Positions 1 to 10,424 of a DNA stretch of 64,000 nt are shown here, one piece after another. The DNA is taken from positions 682,001-746,000 of the forward strand of contig NZ_BDAI01000001.1 in NCBI RefSeq assembly GCF_002091755.1, in the 5' to 3' direction. Positions within the stretch are counted from its first letter, which is position 1. Every line of letters starts with the position of its first letter. Source of the DNA: Pseudomonas nitroreducens NBRC 12694. GTDB taxonomy: Bacteria > Pseudomonadota > Gammaproteobacteria > Pseudomonadales > Pseudomonadaceae. The notes below the pieces were generated by a model, which worked only from the letters and a program-made list of their open reading frames with translations, searched no databases and had not been told where the DNA came from. A program made the translations under genes and the position numbers.

Positions 1-459
1 CGCTTCCCAGGCTTTCAGATCGCTCAGCGGCGGGTAGTCCACCTCGATGCCGAAACGCTTGAAGTACTTCTCGAACAGGCTGATGGTCGAGCCGAACACA
101 CTGCGCGAGACCAGCACGTGGTCGCCGGCACTGCACAGGCTCATCACCAGGGAAAGGATCGCCGACATGCCGGTGGACGTGGCCACCGCCTGCTCGGCGC
201 CTTCCAGCGCGGCGATGCGCTCCTCGAAGGTGCGCACCGTGGGGTTGGTGTAGCGCGAATAGACGTTGCCCGGCACTTCGCCGGCGAAACGCGCGGCCGC
301 GTCGGCCGCGCTGCGGAACACGTAGCTGGAAGTGGTGAACAGGCCCTCGCCGTGCTCACCTTCCGGGGTGCGGCGCTGGCCGGCACGCACCGCCAGGGTG
401 TCGAAACCGACACCCTCGAGGTCGCTGTCCAGCCGGCCGGCTTCCCAATCCTGAGCCAT
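1..459 (-). CDS. metZ: O-succinylhomoserine sulfhydrylase, N-terminal part
   Basis: The gene runs off the left edge, and only the first 153 codons are inside. The protein begins MAQDWEAGRLDSDLEG and contains the N-terminal motifs of the Cys/Met-metabolism PLP enzymes: YSRYTNPT near residue 70, the ALEGAEQAVATSTGMSAI block, and a SVFG..LFEKYFKRFG stretch. This family makes homocysteine from O-succinylhomoserine and sulfide in the cytosol. The PLP lysine lies outside the window. The ATG lies 11 bp downstream of the purF stop on the same strand, so purF and metZ are probably cotranscribed, as they are in P. aeruginosa. Confident family call; other members such as metB/metC-like enzymes are less likely given the purF neighbour. 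Confidence 0.9.
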   Translation of the reverse strand, partial: MAQDWEAGRLDSDLEGVGFDTLAVRAGQRRTPEGEHGEGLFTTSSYVFRSAADAAARFAGEVPGNVYSRYTNPTVRTFEERIAALEGAEQAVATSTGMSAILSLVMSLCSAGDHVLVSRSVFGSTISLFEKYFKRFGIEVDYPPLSDLKAWEA

Positions 460-470
460 GCCTGCTCTCC

Positions 471-1976
<1,506 letters not shown>

Positions 1977-2082
1977 GCGACGCAACCCCTAGTTGGTGTT
2001 CAGGCTAAAACAATTCCGTATTCGGCAGTATCCACCGGACCTGCCATGGCGGCGACGGCTACCCGTCGCCTCTGCCCGCCCG

Positions 2083-2625
2083 TCATTGGGCCGGCAGCAA
2101 AGACCCCACTCCGGACGGCGGAGTGATGGTCACGCCGGACATCCACTGCCCGGCGAAAGTCAGGATGAAGTTCTTCGACCAGTCGGCGACCAGCAGGAAA
2201 TGCGGCAGCAGCACCGATTGCTGCCACCACGGATCCTGTTGCACCGGCGCCAGGCTCAGCAGGCCGACCAGCAGAACCACCAGCAGCACGCCACGGGCGC
2301 CGCCGAACACCATGCCGAGCACACGGTCGGTGCCGGACATGCCGGTCACCCGCACCAGCTCGCTGATGAGGAAATTGACGAGTGCACCCAGCAACAGCGT
2401 GACGACGAAAAGAAGAGCGCAAGCAGCGATGACGCGCCCCGAGGGCAGCTGAATATAGGGTGCGAGATGCTCGGCCAGCGCGCCGCCGAACATCCAGGCG
2501 ACCGCACCGGCTACGATCCAGGTGACCAGCGACAGGGCTTCCTTGACGAAACCACGGCTCAAGCTGATCAGGCTGGAAATGACGATGATGCCGATCATCG
2601 TCCAATCGACCCAGGTAAATGCCAC
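2083..2625 (-). CDS. cvpA: CvpA family inner-membrane protein
   Basis: This 180-aa protein has four predicted membrane helices: about residues 8-28, 33-50, 62-82 and 105-125. CvpA is needed for colicin V production in E. coli and its gene is classically adjacent to purF, as here. Its molecular role is unsettled. The first residues MAFTWVDWTMIGIIVIS match the family start, and this start codon is GTG rather than ATG. The gene follows the SPOR-domain gene on the same strand and precedes purF, so the three are likely one transcript. Confidence 0.9.
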   Translation of the reverse strand: MAFTWVDWTMIGIIVISSLISLSRGFVKEALSLVTWIVAGAVAWMFGGALAEHLAPYIQLPSGRVIAACALLFVVTLLLGALVNFLISELVRVTGMSGTDRVLGMVFGGARGVLLVVLLVGLLSLAPVQQDPWWQQSVLLPHFLLVADWSKNFILTFAGQWMSGVTITPPSGVGSLLPAQ

Positions 2626-2729
2626 GTTGCGGCCCAGAAACGGAAAGGCCCCGCATTTTAGCAGAGGCCTTCGATTTAGAAGAGCCCCAGTTTGCCATGG
2701 GGCTGATTGAGAGAAGCTAACGAACCAAC

Positions 2730-3398
2730 TCAGCCACGTTCAGGCTGGAACCGCACCACGAAACCGTTGAGCTTCTGCTGCTTGCCGAGCTGATCGCGCA
2801 GGCGGTCTGCCTCGGCGCGCTCGACCACCGGTCCGACGAACACCCGGTTCATGCCGTCGAAGCTGCGAACGTAGGCGTTGTAGCCCTGGCTGCGCAGTGA
2901 CTTCTGCAGTTCATCGGCGCGGGCGCGGTTGGACAGGCTGGCCAGCTGCACCGACCAGCTCACCGGCAGGTTGTTGCTGTCCAGACGCTGGGCCGGCTGT
3001 TGCGCAGGCGCAGCCGGAGCGGCACTGGCCTGGGCGGGCTGTTGAGCGGGCGCAGCAGGCTTGGGCGCAACTGGCTGCGGAGCCGGAGCCTTGGGCTGAG
3101 CGGACTGGGACTGCTGGGCTGGCGAGCTGGCGATCGGTGCGGAAGGCGCCTGCGCGGCCGCCGTCTCGGCAGGCGGCACACCGTTTTCGGCGTCTTCGGC
3201 CTGTGGCTCGGGAACCTCGGTGGGTTGCACCTCGACCGTCGGCATGGCCGGCGGCTTGGGCATCACCGGCGCCTCGACCACGACCTGGCGTACATCATCC
3301 TCGCGGGAGAACAGCATCGGCAGGAAGATGACCGCCAGTGCCAACAGCACCAGCGCTCCGACTACCCGCTGCTTGAGCCCCTTATCGAGCAACGCCAT
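2730..3398 (-). CDS. SPOR-domain septal protein (DedD-like)
   Basis: A short cytoplasmic N-terminus (MALLDKGLKQRVVG) is followed by one membrane helix at about residues 12-28. A long Pro/Ala/Gln-rich linker follows at about residues 45-145. The C-terminal 75 residues form a SPOR domain (WSVQLASLSNRARADEL, then NRVFVGPVVERAEADRL). SPOR domains bind denuded septal peptidoglycan, so the protein should sit at the division site with the SPOR domain in the periplasm. The layout is that of DedD, and its position between folC and cvpA is the same as E. coli dedD. The low-complexity linker drives long false reading frames on the other strand. Confidence 0.85.
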   Translation of the reverse strand: MALLDKGLKQRVVGALVLLALAVIFLPMLFSREDDVRQVVVEAPVMPKPPAMPTVEVQPTEVPEPQAEDAENGVPPAETAAAQAPSAPIASSPAQQSQSAQPKAPAPQPVAPKPAAPAQQPAQASAAPAAPAQQPAQRLDSNNLPVSWSVQLASLSNRARADELQKSLRSQGYNAYVRSFDGMNRVFVGPVVERAEADRLRDQLGKQQKLNGFVVRFQPERG

Positions 3399-3422
3399 GC
3401 AACAACTCCCCTTGGGTCTACC

Positions 3423-4703
3423 TTATTGAGCAGCCTTGGCGAGCCACTCCAGGGCATCCGCCACGCTGTAGAACGAACCGAACACCAGAATCTCGTCATC
3501 GGTGCTTGCTGCATCGCACTGCGCTACCAGCGCCGCGGCGATATCGCCATGACAACTGACCTGCGCCCCGCGAGCCTGCAATGCCGCCTGCAACTCTCCA
3601 GCAGGACGGCTGCGGCTGGTGGGCAACGGTGCGACGGCCCAATCCTGCACCAAGCCGAGCACAGGTTCCAGTACGCCGTCGAGATCCTTGTCCGCCAGCA
3701 GGCCGAATACCGCGTGGCGCACGCCCTTGGGCGGCGCCGCACGCAGGCGACTGGCCAGGTATTGCGAGGCGTGCGGATTATGCCCGACGTCGAGCAGCAA
3801 GTGGCGCTCTTCGCCGTGCCATTGCACGGTGCGCCGATCCAGGCGCCCGGTAACCCGGGTACGCAACAGCGCGGCGGCCAGGGAATCAGGCTGCCACGGC
3901 AGGTCCAGCAAGGCATAGACCTGCAGGGCCAGCGCCGCGTTCTCCATCGGTAGTTCGAGCTGCGGCAGGTTGTGCAGGCTCAGCGCTTCACCCGAAGCGG
4001 AGCGGCCACGCCAGTGCCAGTCGCCCTCGCCCATTGCCAGGTCGAAATCGCGGCCGCGAAGGACCAGCGGCGAACCCAGTTGGCGAGCCTGCTCCAGGAG
4101 CGGTGCTGGCGGCTCGAGGTCGCCACACACGGCAGGCTTGCCAGCGCGGAAGATACCGGCCTTCTCGAAGGCCACGCTTTCGCGGGTATCGCCCAGCCAG
4201 TCGGCATGGTCGATGCCGATGCTGGTGACCACGGCAACATCGGAGTCGATCAGGTTGACCGCATCCAGGCGGCCGCCCAGGCCGACTTCCAGCACCACCG
4301 CATCGAGGTTGGCGCGCTCGAACAGCCAGAAGGCCGCGAGAGTGCCCATCTCGAAGTAGGTCAGGGAGATTTCGCCGCGCGCCGCCTCGACGGCGGCGAA
4401 GGCTTCGCACAGCGTTTCATCGCTGGCTTCGGCGCCATCGATGAGCACGCGCTCGTTGTAACGCAGCAGGTGCGGCGAGCTGTACACGCCGACCCGCTGG
4501 CCCTGCTCGCCGAGCATGGCGGCGAGGAAGGCGCAGGTGGACCCCTTGCCGTTGGTGCCGGTGACGGTCACCACGCGGGGCGCGGGGCGTCCCAGGCCAA
4601 GCCGGCCGGCTACTTCACGGGAGCGGTCCAGCCCCATGTCGATCGCCGTGGGGTGGAGTTGTTCGAGGTAGCTGAGCCAGTCGGCAAGGGTACGTTGGGT
4701 CAT
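3423..4703 (-). CDS. folC: Bifunctional folylpolyglutamate/dihydrofolate synthase
   Basis: FolC joins dihydropteroate and glutamate, then extends the polyglutamate tail of folates. The sequence shows the Mur-ligase P-loop VTVTGTNGKGSTCAF near residue 50, the glycine-rich GLGGRLDAVNLID, the GIDHADWLGDT.ES.A.EKAGI block with the metal/substrate residues, and a C-terminal domain beginning near TGRLDRR. The start MTQRTLADWLSYLEQ gives 426 aa, usual for the family. The ATG overlaps the accD stop as ATGA, so folC is translationally coupled to accD. The frame stays open upstream into accD, but that part reads as non-protein-like shadow sequence. Confidence 0.95.
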   Translation of the reverse strand: MTQRTLADWLSYLEQLHPTAIDMGLDRSREVAGRLGLGRPAPRVVTVTGTNGKGSTCAFLAAMLGEQGQRVGVYSSPHLLRYNERVLIDGAEASDETLCEAFAAVEAARGEISLTYFEMGTLAAFWLFERANLDAVVLEVGLGGRLDAVNLIDSDVAVVTSIGIDHADWLGDTRESVAFEKAGIFRAGKPAVCGDLEPPAPLLEQARQLGSPLVLRGRDFDLAMGEGDWHWRGRSASGEALSLHNLPQLELPMENAALALQVYALLDLPWQPDSLAAALLRTRVTGRLDRRTVQWHGEERHLLLDVGHNPHASQYLASRLRAAPPKGVRHAVFGLLADKDLDGVLEPVLGLVQDWAVAPLPTSRSRPAGELQAALQARGAQVSCHGDIAAALVAQCDAASTDDEILVFGSFYSVADALEWLAKAAQ

Positions 4704-5575
4704 CCTGCGAGCGCGGTACTTGGAGTGTGGGTGAACTTGGCGAGCACCTTGGCCAGGCGCGGACGCAGCTCGGCACGGTGAACGATCATGTCGATGGCGC
4801 CGTGCTCCAGCAGGAACTCGCTGCGCTGGAAGCCTTCGGGCAGCTTCTCTCGCACGGTCTGCTCGATCACGCGCGGACCGGCGAAGCCGATCAGGGCGCG
4901 CGGCTCGCCGACGATCACGTCGCCGAGCATCGCCAGGCTGGCGGAGACGCCGCCGTAGACCGGGTCGGTCAGCACGGAGATGAACGGGATGCCCTCTTCG
5001 CGCAGACGGGCCAGCGCGGCGGAGGTCTTGGCCATCTGCATCAGGGAGATCAGCGCTTCCTGCATGCGCGCGCCACCCGAGGCGGAGAAGCAGATCATCG
5101 GGCAACGGTTTTCCAGGGCGTAGTTGGCGGCGCGCACGAAGCGCTCGCCGACGATGGAGCCCATGGAGCCGCCCATGAAGGAGAACTCGAAGGCACTGAC
5201 CACCACCGGCATGCCCATCAGCTTGCCGCTCATGGAGATCAGCGCGTCCTTCTCGCCGGTATCCTTCTGCGCAGCGGTCAGGCGGTCCTTGTACTTCTTG
5301 CTGTCGCGGAACTTCAGGCGGTCCACCGGCTCCAGCTCGGCGCCCAGCTCCTCGCGACCTTCCTCATCGAGGAAGATGTCGATGCGCGCACGCGCGCCGA
5401 TACGCATGTGGTGATCGCACTTGGGGCAGACGTCGAGGGTCTTTTCCAGCTCGGGGCGGTACAGCACCGCTTCGCAGGACGGGCACTTGTGCCACAGGCC
5501 TTCCGGCACCGAGCTCTTCTTAGCCTCGGAACGCATGATGGAAGGGATCAGCTTGTCTACCAGCCAGTTGCTCAT
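4700..5575 (-). CDS. accD: Acetyl-CoA carboxylase, carboxyltransferase beta subunit
   Basis: AccD pairs with AccA to form the carboxyltransferase that makes malonyl-CoA for fatty-acid synthesis. The N-terminal zinc ribbon has four cysteines at residues 31, 34, 50 and 53 (CPSC..CPKC). The crotonase-like core follows, with VVSAFEFSFMGGSMGSIVGER and ASGGARMQE. At 291 aa it has the normal length. It overlaps folC by 4 bp. trpF lies 238 bp upstream, and that gap contains no gene. Confidence 0.97.
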   Translation of the reverse strand: MSNWLVDKLIPSIMRSEAKKSSVPEGLWHKCPSCEAVLYRPELEKTLDVCPKCDHHMRIGARARIDIFLDEEGREELGAELEPVDRLKFRDSKKYKDRLTAAQKDTGEKDALISMSGKLMGMPVVVSAFEFSFMGGSMGSIVGERFVRAANYALENRCPMICFSASGGARMQEALISLMQMAKTSAALARLREEGIPFISVLTDPVYGGVSASLAMLGDVIVGEPRALIGFAGPRVIEQTVREKLPEGFQRSEFLLEHGAIDMIVHRAELRPRLAKVLAKFTHTPSTALAG

Positions 5576-5813
5576 GCTTACATCTCCAGTGCAGGGGCGC
5601 GGTGCGATGGACGGCGCCTGCCCCTGAGCAAATTCATCGTCGCGGTACCGACCTCAAGGCCGGAACCCCTCGCAAACAAAGGCGCCGCCGAGGCGTCGCC
5701 ATGAATACACCACTGGGTCGCCGACGGCAGCCGCCAGCGAGTCCCAACGCTGCCGTGCAGCGATTGGGTAGTGGACGGCGGCGGGCCGCTCGTCGTCACA
5801 TGAAGATTCCGCG

Positions 5814-6437
5814 TCAAGCCACCGACCGGCACTGGGCGATGAAATCGCGGATCTTCTGCGCATCCTTGATTCCCTTGCTCGCCTCCACCCCGCCGCTCAC
5901 ATCCACGGCGTATGGCCGCACCTGGGCGATGGCCTCGGCCACGTTGGCCACCGTCAGGCCACCCGCCAGGATCAGGGGGCGCTGAACATCCTTCGGCACC
6001 AGGGACCAATCGAAAGCCTGCCCGGTTCCACCAGGGACGCCCTCCACGTAGGTATCGAGAAGGAAACCACTGGCCTGTGGGTAGTTCGCGATCTGCGCCG
6101 CCACGTCGTCGCCCGGCTTTACCCGCAGGGCCTTGAGGTAACGCTTGTGCCAGCCGGAGCAGGCTTCGGGCGTTTCGTCGCCGTGGAACTGCAGGACGTC
6201 CAGCGGCACCGCATCGAGGATCTCCCCCAATTCGCAACGGCTGGCATCGACGAACAGGCCGACGGTGCTGACAAAGGGCGGCAACGCGGCAACGATTGCC
6301 CTGGCCTGCTGGATGCTCACCGCACGCGGGCTCCTGGCGTAGAACACCAGACCGATGGCGTCGGCGCCCGCCTCGGCGGCTGCCAGGGCATCCTCGACTC
6401 GGGTAATACCGCAGATTTTGATGCGAACGGCAGACAA
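5814..6437 (-). CDS. trpF: Phosphoribosylanthranilate isomerase
   Basis: TrpF converts phosphoribosylanthranilate to CdRP in tryptophan synthesis. The fold is a TIM barrel with the catalytic cysteine in RIKICGITRVEDA and aspartate in the VDVSGGVEAS.GIKD phosphate-binding block. There is no ATG at the expected position. The conserved protein begins at a TTG codon (LSAVRIKICGIT) with GAAGG about ten bases upstream, giving 207 aa. A further in-frame ATG at 6479 would add 14 residues with no family similarity. trpF sits between truA and accD, away from other trp genes, as usual in Pseudomonas. Confidence 0.93.
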   Translation of the reverse strand: MSAVRIKICGITRVEDALAAAEAGADAIGLVFYARSPRAVSIQQARAIVAALPPFVSTVGLFVDASRCELGEILDAVPLDVLQFHGDETPEACSGWHKRYLKALRVKPGDDVAAQIANYPQASGFLLDTYVEGVPGGTGQAFDWSLVPKDVQRPLILAGGLTVANVAEAIAQVRPYAVDVSGGVEASKGIKDAQKIRDFIAQCRSVA

Positions 6438-6494
6438 GATGCAGCAACCTTCAGGCAAGTGATCGATCGATGGTAGCAAATGCCCCCGGCAACG

Positions 6495-7352
6495 TCAGCC
6501 AACGACATCCGGCAAACTTGAAAGGAAATGTGGCCCCAGGTAGCGCTCGGGCAACACGAATTCCTCCGGGTACTCCACGCGCACCAGGTACAACCCGTAA
6601 GGGTGCGCTGTGACGCCCCCGGCACGGCGATCGCGTGCCGCCAGCACTTCGGCCGCCCACTCCGACGGCCGCTCACCGGCGCCGATGGTCATCAGCACAC
6701 CGGCGAAGTTGCGCACCATGTGGTGCAGGAAGGCGTTGGCGCGAATATCCAGCACGATGAAGCGGCCGTGCTCGATCACCTCCAGGTGATGCACGGTTTT
6801 CACCGGCGACTTGGCCTGGCACTGCACGGCGCGGAACGAAGTGAAGTCATGGGTGCCGACCAGCGCCCGGGCCGCTTCGCGCATGCGCGAGGCGTCCAGC
6901 GGACGGTGGTTCCAGGTCACCTCTTCGGCCTGGTGCGCCGGGCGGATCTGGTCGTTGTAGATCACGTAGCGGTAACGCCGCGCCAGGGCACTGAAGCGCG
7001 CATGGAAGTGCGCCGGCATCACCTTCGCCCAGGTCACGCTGATATCGCCCGGCAGGTTGGCATTGGTGCCCATGATCCAGGCCTTGAGCGGGCGCTCGAC
7101 CGTGGTGTCGAAATGCACCACCTGCCCACTCGCATGCACCAGAGCGTCGGTACGGCCCGCGCACATCAACGAGACGGGATGATCGGCCACCCGGGACAGG
7201 GCTTTTTCCAACGCCCCCTGTACGGTCGGCACACCATCTTCCTGGCGCTGCCAGCCGCGATAACGCGAGCCTTTGAATTCGACGCCCAGGGCAATCCTGG
7301 AAACGCCAACGGCGGCCGATTCGGCCGCCGCTGAGAGTACTGCTTCAATCAT
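6495..7352 (-). CDS. truA: tRNA pseudouridine(38-40) synthase
   Basis: TruA makes pseudouridine at positions 38-40 of the tRNA anticodon arm. The catalytic aspartate is in the motif CAGRTDALVHASGQV near residue 65. FKGSRYRGWQRQ lies near the N-terminus, and RNAFLHHMVRN-like sequence (here RANAFLHHMVRNFAGVL) is in the second half. The protein is 285 aa, slightly longer than the E. coli enzyme because of about 18 extra N-terminal residues. An internal start nearer SRIALGVEFKG is possible. It begins 19 bp after the fimV stop codon and is likely in the same transcript. Confidence 0.95.
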   Translation of the reverse strand: MIEAVLSAAAESAAVGVSRIALGVEFKGSRYRGWQRQEDGVPTVQGALEKALSRVADHPVSLMCAGRTDALVHASGQVVHFDTTVERPLKAWIMGTNANLPGDISVTWAKVMPAHFHARFSALARRYRYVIYNDQIRPAHQAEEVTWNHRPLDASRMREAARALVGTHDFTSFRAVQCQAKSPVKTVHHLEVIEHGRFIVLDIRANAFLHHMVRNFAGVLMTIGAGERPSEWAAEVLAARDRRAGGVTAHPYGLYLVRVEYPEEFVLPERYLGPHFLSSLPDVVG

Positions 7353-7371
7353 CTATCTGGAGCCTTCCGGC

Positions 7372-10257
7372 TCAGGCGATACGCCCGAGCAGTTCACGCG
7401 CTTCCTGCTGCTGGTTGTCGTTACCCTCGGTGAGCACTTCATCGAGGATGTCGCGGGCGCCTTCGGTGTCACCCATGTCGATGTAGGCACGCGCCAGGTC
7501 GAGCTTGGTGGCCGCTTCATCGGCGCCGGAGAGGAAGTCGAAATCGTCTTCGTCATCTGCCCCTTCGCCCGGCAGGGCAAGGTCGCTCGCGAGGAAGCTG
7601 TCTTCAGCCAACGGCGCGGCAACCGGAGCTTGCGCCTCGTCATTCTGCGACGACAGGCGATCCAGCTCGGCGCTGACCTCGTCCAGTTGTGCGGCGAAAC
7701 TATCGGCGGCCTTGGCCGGCACCGGCTCGTCGTCCGCCAGGGACAGGTCGAAGTCGTCCGGCAGGTCGTCGGCCTGCGGCGCCTTGCTGTCGATATCCAG
7801 GCTGAACTCTTCGGGACTCACTCCGGACAGCGAAGCGGTGTCGTCGTCCAGGCCCAGCAGGAAGTCGTCTTCCGCCGATGCCAGGGTAGCGTGGGTGTCT
7901 TTCTCCAGATCCTTGTCCAGGTCCAGGGAGAAATCGCCCAGATCGTCCGCCAGCGACGGAGCCTCAACCTTGGCAGCCGACTCTTCCGGCAGGTCGAGGT
8001 CGAAGGCGAAGTCGTCCTCGGCCTTGGCGCTCGGCGCCTCGGCCGGCGAACCGCCCAGGCTCAGGTCGTCATCCAGGTCGAAACTGCCGAAGGACAGATC
8101 GTCGTTCTGCTGGGTGGCCGGAGCGGCAGGCTTGTCTTCGCCCAGATCAAGATCGTCCAGCGCCAGGTCAAAGGCATCGTCCAGGTCGCCATGGGGCTGC
8201 GCAGCGGGCTCCGCAGCGGCTGCCGGGGAATCGATGGTGAAGTCGTCCAGGCTGAATCCGTCGAGCTCATCGTCGGAAGCCGCTGCCGCTGCGGCCAAGC
8301 CGCCACCCACTGCAGCCAGGGTGACCATGCCCGGATAGCGGGATTTCAGCTGTTCCACCTGCGGTTCGGCGCCGCCGATCTCGCGCAGCTCGTTTTCCTG
8401 GCGGGCGAAGCCTTCGCGATCACCGATCTCGGCATAGACCTCCATCAGCTTCAGGCGCAGGTCGGCGCGCTGCGGCTCGTCGTAGATGGCGCCCTGCAGC
8501 AGTTCGGCAGCCTGGTTGAAGCGGCCGTAGGCGATGTAGATATCCGCCTCGCCCAGCGCATCGCTGGTCTGCGCGGCAACGCGCTCGGGCGCAGCTTGTG
8601 TCGGGGCGGCGACTTCGGCGGCCTGCGGCACGTCGAGGGTATCCAGCTCGCTGCCGGCGAGGGCCAGGTCATCGTCCAGGTGCGGCTCGTCGTCGCCGGC
8701 GTAGGCAGCGAGGCTTTCCTGCTCCTTGGCGGCGCGGCGACGGGAAATGATCATCAGCAGGACCAGCAGGGCCAGCAGTGCGCTGCCGGCAATTGCACCC
8801 AGCCAGATCGGGTTGGCGAGGATCTCGTCGACGATGCTGGTCTGGGCCTGCTCGACCGGTGCAGCCACTGGAGCAGGCGCCGGCTTGGGCTTCTGCGCCT
8901 CGGGCGCGGGAGCAGGGGCGACCGGAGCGGGCGTCGGTGCCGGTTGCGGCTGCGCCTCGGCGGCCGGTGCCGGCGGGGTGCCCGCATCGCCAGCGGGAGC
9001 CGGGGCGACCGGTTGTTCAGCGACCGCCGGAGCCGGCGGAGTTGCGGGCTGAGCAGCCGGTTCGGCGCCCGGCACCGGAGCCGGCACGACAGCGGCGCCG
9101 TTGGCTGCAGCCTTGTCGTTGCCCAATTCGTTCTGCAGCTTCGCCAGCTGCGCATCCTTCAGCGCAATCAGCTTCTGCAGCTTGTCCATCTGGCTCTGCA
9201 GGTCGGTCATGCGACTGCTCAGCTCGTCATTCTCGCGACGGGTGCTGTCGAGACTCTCCTTGGTGACGGCCAGCTTGTCGGCGACGGCCTGACCATCCTT
9301 GCTGCCCTTGTCGCCACCCTTGGCCTTGCCGTTCTCGCCGGAGAGCAGGCGCAGGCTGTCCTTGGTCTCGGCCTGGGCCGGAGCGTTACCGGCGTTGGCG
9401 CGGGGAGTGGCGTCCAGCTGACGGGTACCGCCGGCCGGCAGGCTGCGGCCCTCGCGCCAGGCGGTGTACTGCTGTTTGACTTCGGCCTCGGCGGTCGGCT
9501 GGGTGCGGGCCTTGATCTGCTCCGCATCGGGCAGGCGCAGCACCTGGCCGCTCTTCAGGCGGTTGATGTTGCCACCGAGGAAGGCGTCGGGATTGAGATC
9601 CTGGATCGCCAGCATGGTCTGCTGGACGGATACGCTGCCGTCCGGGCGCGCACGGGCGGCGATGTCCCAGAGGGTGTCATTCTTGCCGGTGCGGTATTCG
9701 TTGCCGTCCAAGCGGCGCGACGCGGCAGCCGGGGCCGGAGCGGCGCTGCGGGCGGGAGCGGCGGCAGGACGGGGCGCAGCCGTGGCGGACGGGCGCACGG
9801 CGGGTGCGGGGACGGCCATCGGCGCGCGCGGCACGGCGGCGGCGGTCTGCGGGGAATACAGCGGCGGGTCCAGCAGCACGGTGTATTCGCGCAGCAGTCG
9901 ACCATTGGGCCAGAGCACTTCCACGAGGAAGTTCAGGTAGGGTTCCTGCACCGGCCGGTCGGAGGTCACGCGAATGACGCTCTTGCCGTTGGGCTTGACG
10001 ATGGGGGTGAACTTCAGCCCGGTCAGGAAGTACTGACGGTCGACGCCGGCCTTGTTGAAGTCTTCCGGCGAAGCCAGCTTCGGGATCACCTCGGCCGCGG
10101 ACAGGTCACGAACTTCAACCAGTTCGATTTCGGCATCCAGCGGCTGGTTCAGCGCCGAACGCAGGTGGATGTCTCCCAACCCCAGCGCATGCGCCATGCC
10201 CGAGGTCAGTGCCGAAGCAGCTGCGATTGCCTGCACCAGTTTGCGAAGCCGGACCAT
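7372..10257 (-). CDS. fimV: FimV, LysM/TPR polar hub protein for type IV pili
   Basis: FimV localises type IV pilus and polar signalling machinery and is needed for twitching. The 961-aa protein has a signal peptide (cleavage near AHA-LGLGD, residue 25), a conserved periplasmic FimV N-domain, and a LysM peptidoglycan-binding domain at about residues 180-240 (KNDTLWDIAARARP..NINRLKSGQVLRLP). A coiled coil at about 320-380 and a Pro/Ala linker lead to one membrane helix near 485-508 (WLGAIAGSALLALLVLLMII). The cytoplasmic part is very acidic, with repeated D-L-D runs, and ends in a TPR-like helix pair (AYIDMGDTEGARDILDEVL). The order usg-fimV-truA is as in P. aeruginosa. The acidic, low-complexity part produces a long but spurious reading frame on the plus strand. 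Confidence 0.96.
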   Translation of the reverse strand: MVRLRKLVQAIAAASALTSGMAHALGLGDIHLRSALNQPLDAEIELVEVRDLSAAEVIPKLASPEDFNKAGVDRQYFLTGLKFTPIVKPNGKSVIRVTSDRPVQEPYLNFLVEVLWPNGRLLREYTVLLDPPLYSPQTAAAVPRAPMAVPAPAVRPSATAAPRPAAAPARSAAPAPAAASRRLDGNEYRTGKNDTLWDIAARARPDGSVSVQQTMLAIQDLNPDAFLGGNINRLKSGQVLRLPDAEQIKARTQPTAEAEVKQQYTAWREGRSLPAGGTRQLDATPRANAGNAPAQAETKDSLRLLSGENGKAKGGDKGSKDGQAVADKLAVTKESLDSTRRENDELSSRMTDLQSQMDKLQKLIALKDAQLAKLQNELGNDKAAANGAAVVPAPVPGAEPAAQPATPPAPAVAEQPVAPAPAGDAGTPPAPAAEAQPQPAPTPAPVAPAPAPEAQKPKPAPAPVAAPVEQAQTSIVDEILANPIWLGAIAGSALLALLVLLMIISRRRAAKEQESLAAYAGDDEPHLDDDLALAGSELDTLDVPQAAEVAAPTQAAPERVAAQTSDALGEADIYIAYGRFNQAAELLQGAIYDEPQRADLRLKLMEVYAEIGDREGFARQENELREIGGAEPQVEQLKSRYPGMVTLAAVGGGLAAAAAASDDELDGFSLDDFTIDSPAAAAEPAAQPHGDLDDAFDLALDDLDLGEDKPAAPATQQNDDLSFGSFDLDDDLSLGGSPAEAPSAKAEDDFAFDLDLPEESAAKVEAPSLADDLGDFSLDLDKDLEKDTHATLASAEDDFLLGLDDDTASLSGVSPEEFSLDIDSKAPQADDLPDDFDLSLADDEPVPAKAADSFAAQLDEVSAELDRLSSQNDEAQAPVAAPLAEDSFLASDLALPGEGADDEDDFDFLSGADEAATKLDLARAYIDMGDTEGARDILDEVLTEGNDNQQQEARELLGRIA

Positions 10258-10377
10258 ATATTAATCCCTTGTTTTAATAGCTTTTTTCTGGATTAGAACA
10301 ACGTCTATCGGGCGCCGCTGCCCACTACACCCGCCGTTTTCACGGCAGTGCTTCCCCTGTCAGCGACGTTCCCGGCC

Positions 10378-10406
10378 AGTATTGCCAAGCTAGAATACTT
10401 CTTCAA
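10378..10406 (-). promoter_or_regulatory. Candidate sigma-70 promoter of fimV
   Basis: On the minus strand, TTGAAG (10401-10406) and AATACT (10378-10383) are separated by 17 bases. They lie about 120 bp upstream of the fimV ATG. Four of six bases fit in each hexamer. The call is by eye only. Confidence 0.4.
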
Positions 10407-10424
10407 ATATTCGGTAAGTATCTT

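Noticed and set aside
3000..3330. Tandem coding repeats in the SPOR gene
   Set aside because: These are Pro/Ala/Gln-rich linker residues typical of DedD proteins, not a structured repeat.
5576..5813. Possible small gene between accD and trpF
   Set aside because: Short frames on both strands lack ribosome sites and resemble no family. The gap is treated as empty.
7273..10296. A 1007-codon open frame on the plus strand opposite fimV
   Set aside because: It is the antisense shadow of a GC-rich, acidic, low-complexity gene. It has no recognisable domain, and fimV explains the region fully.
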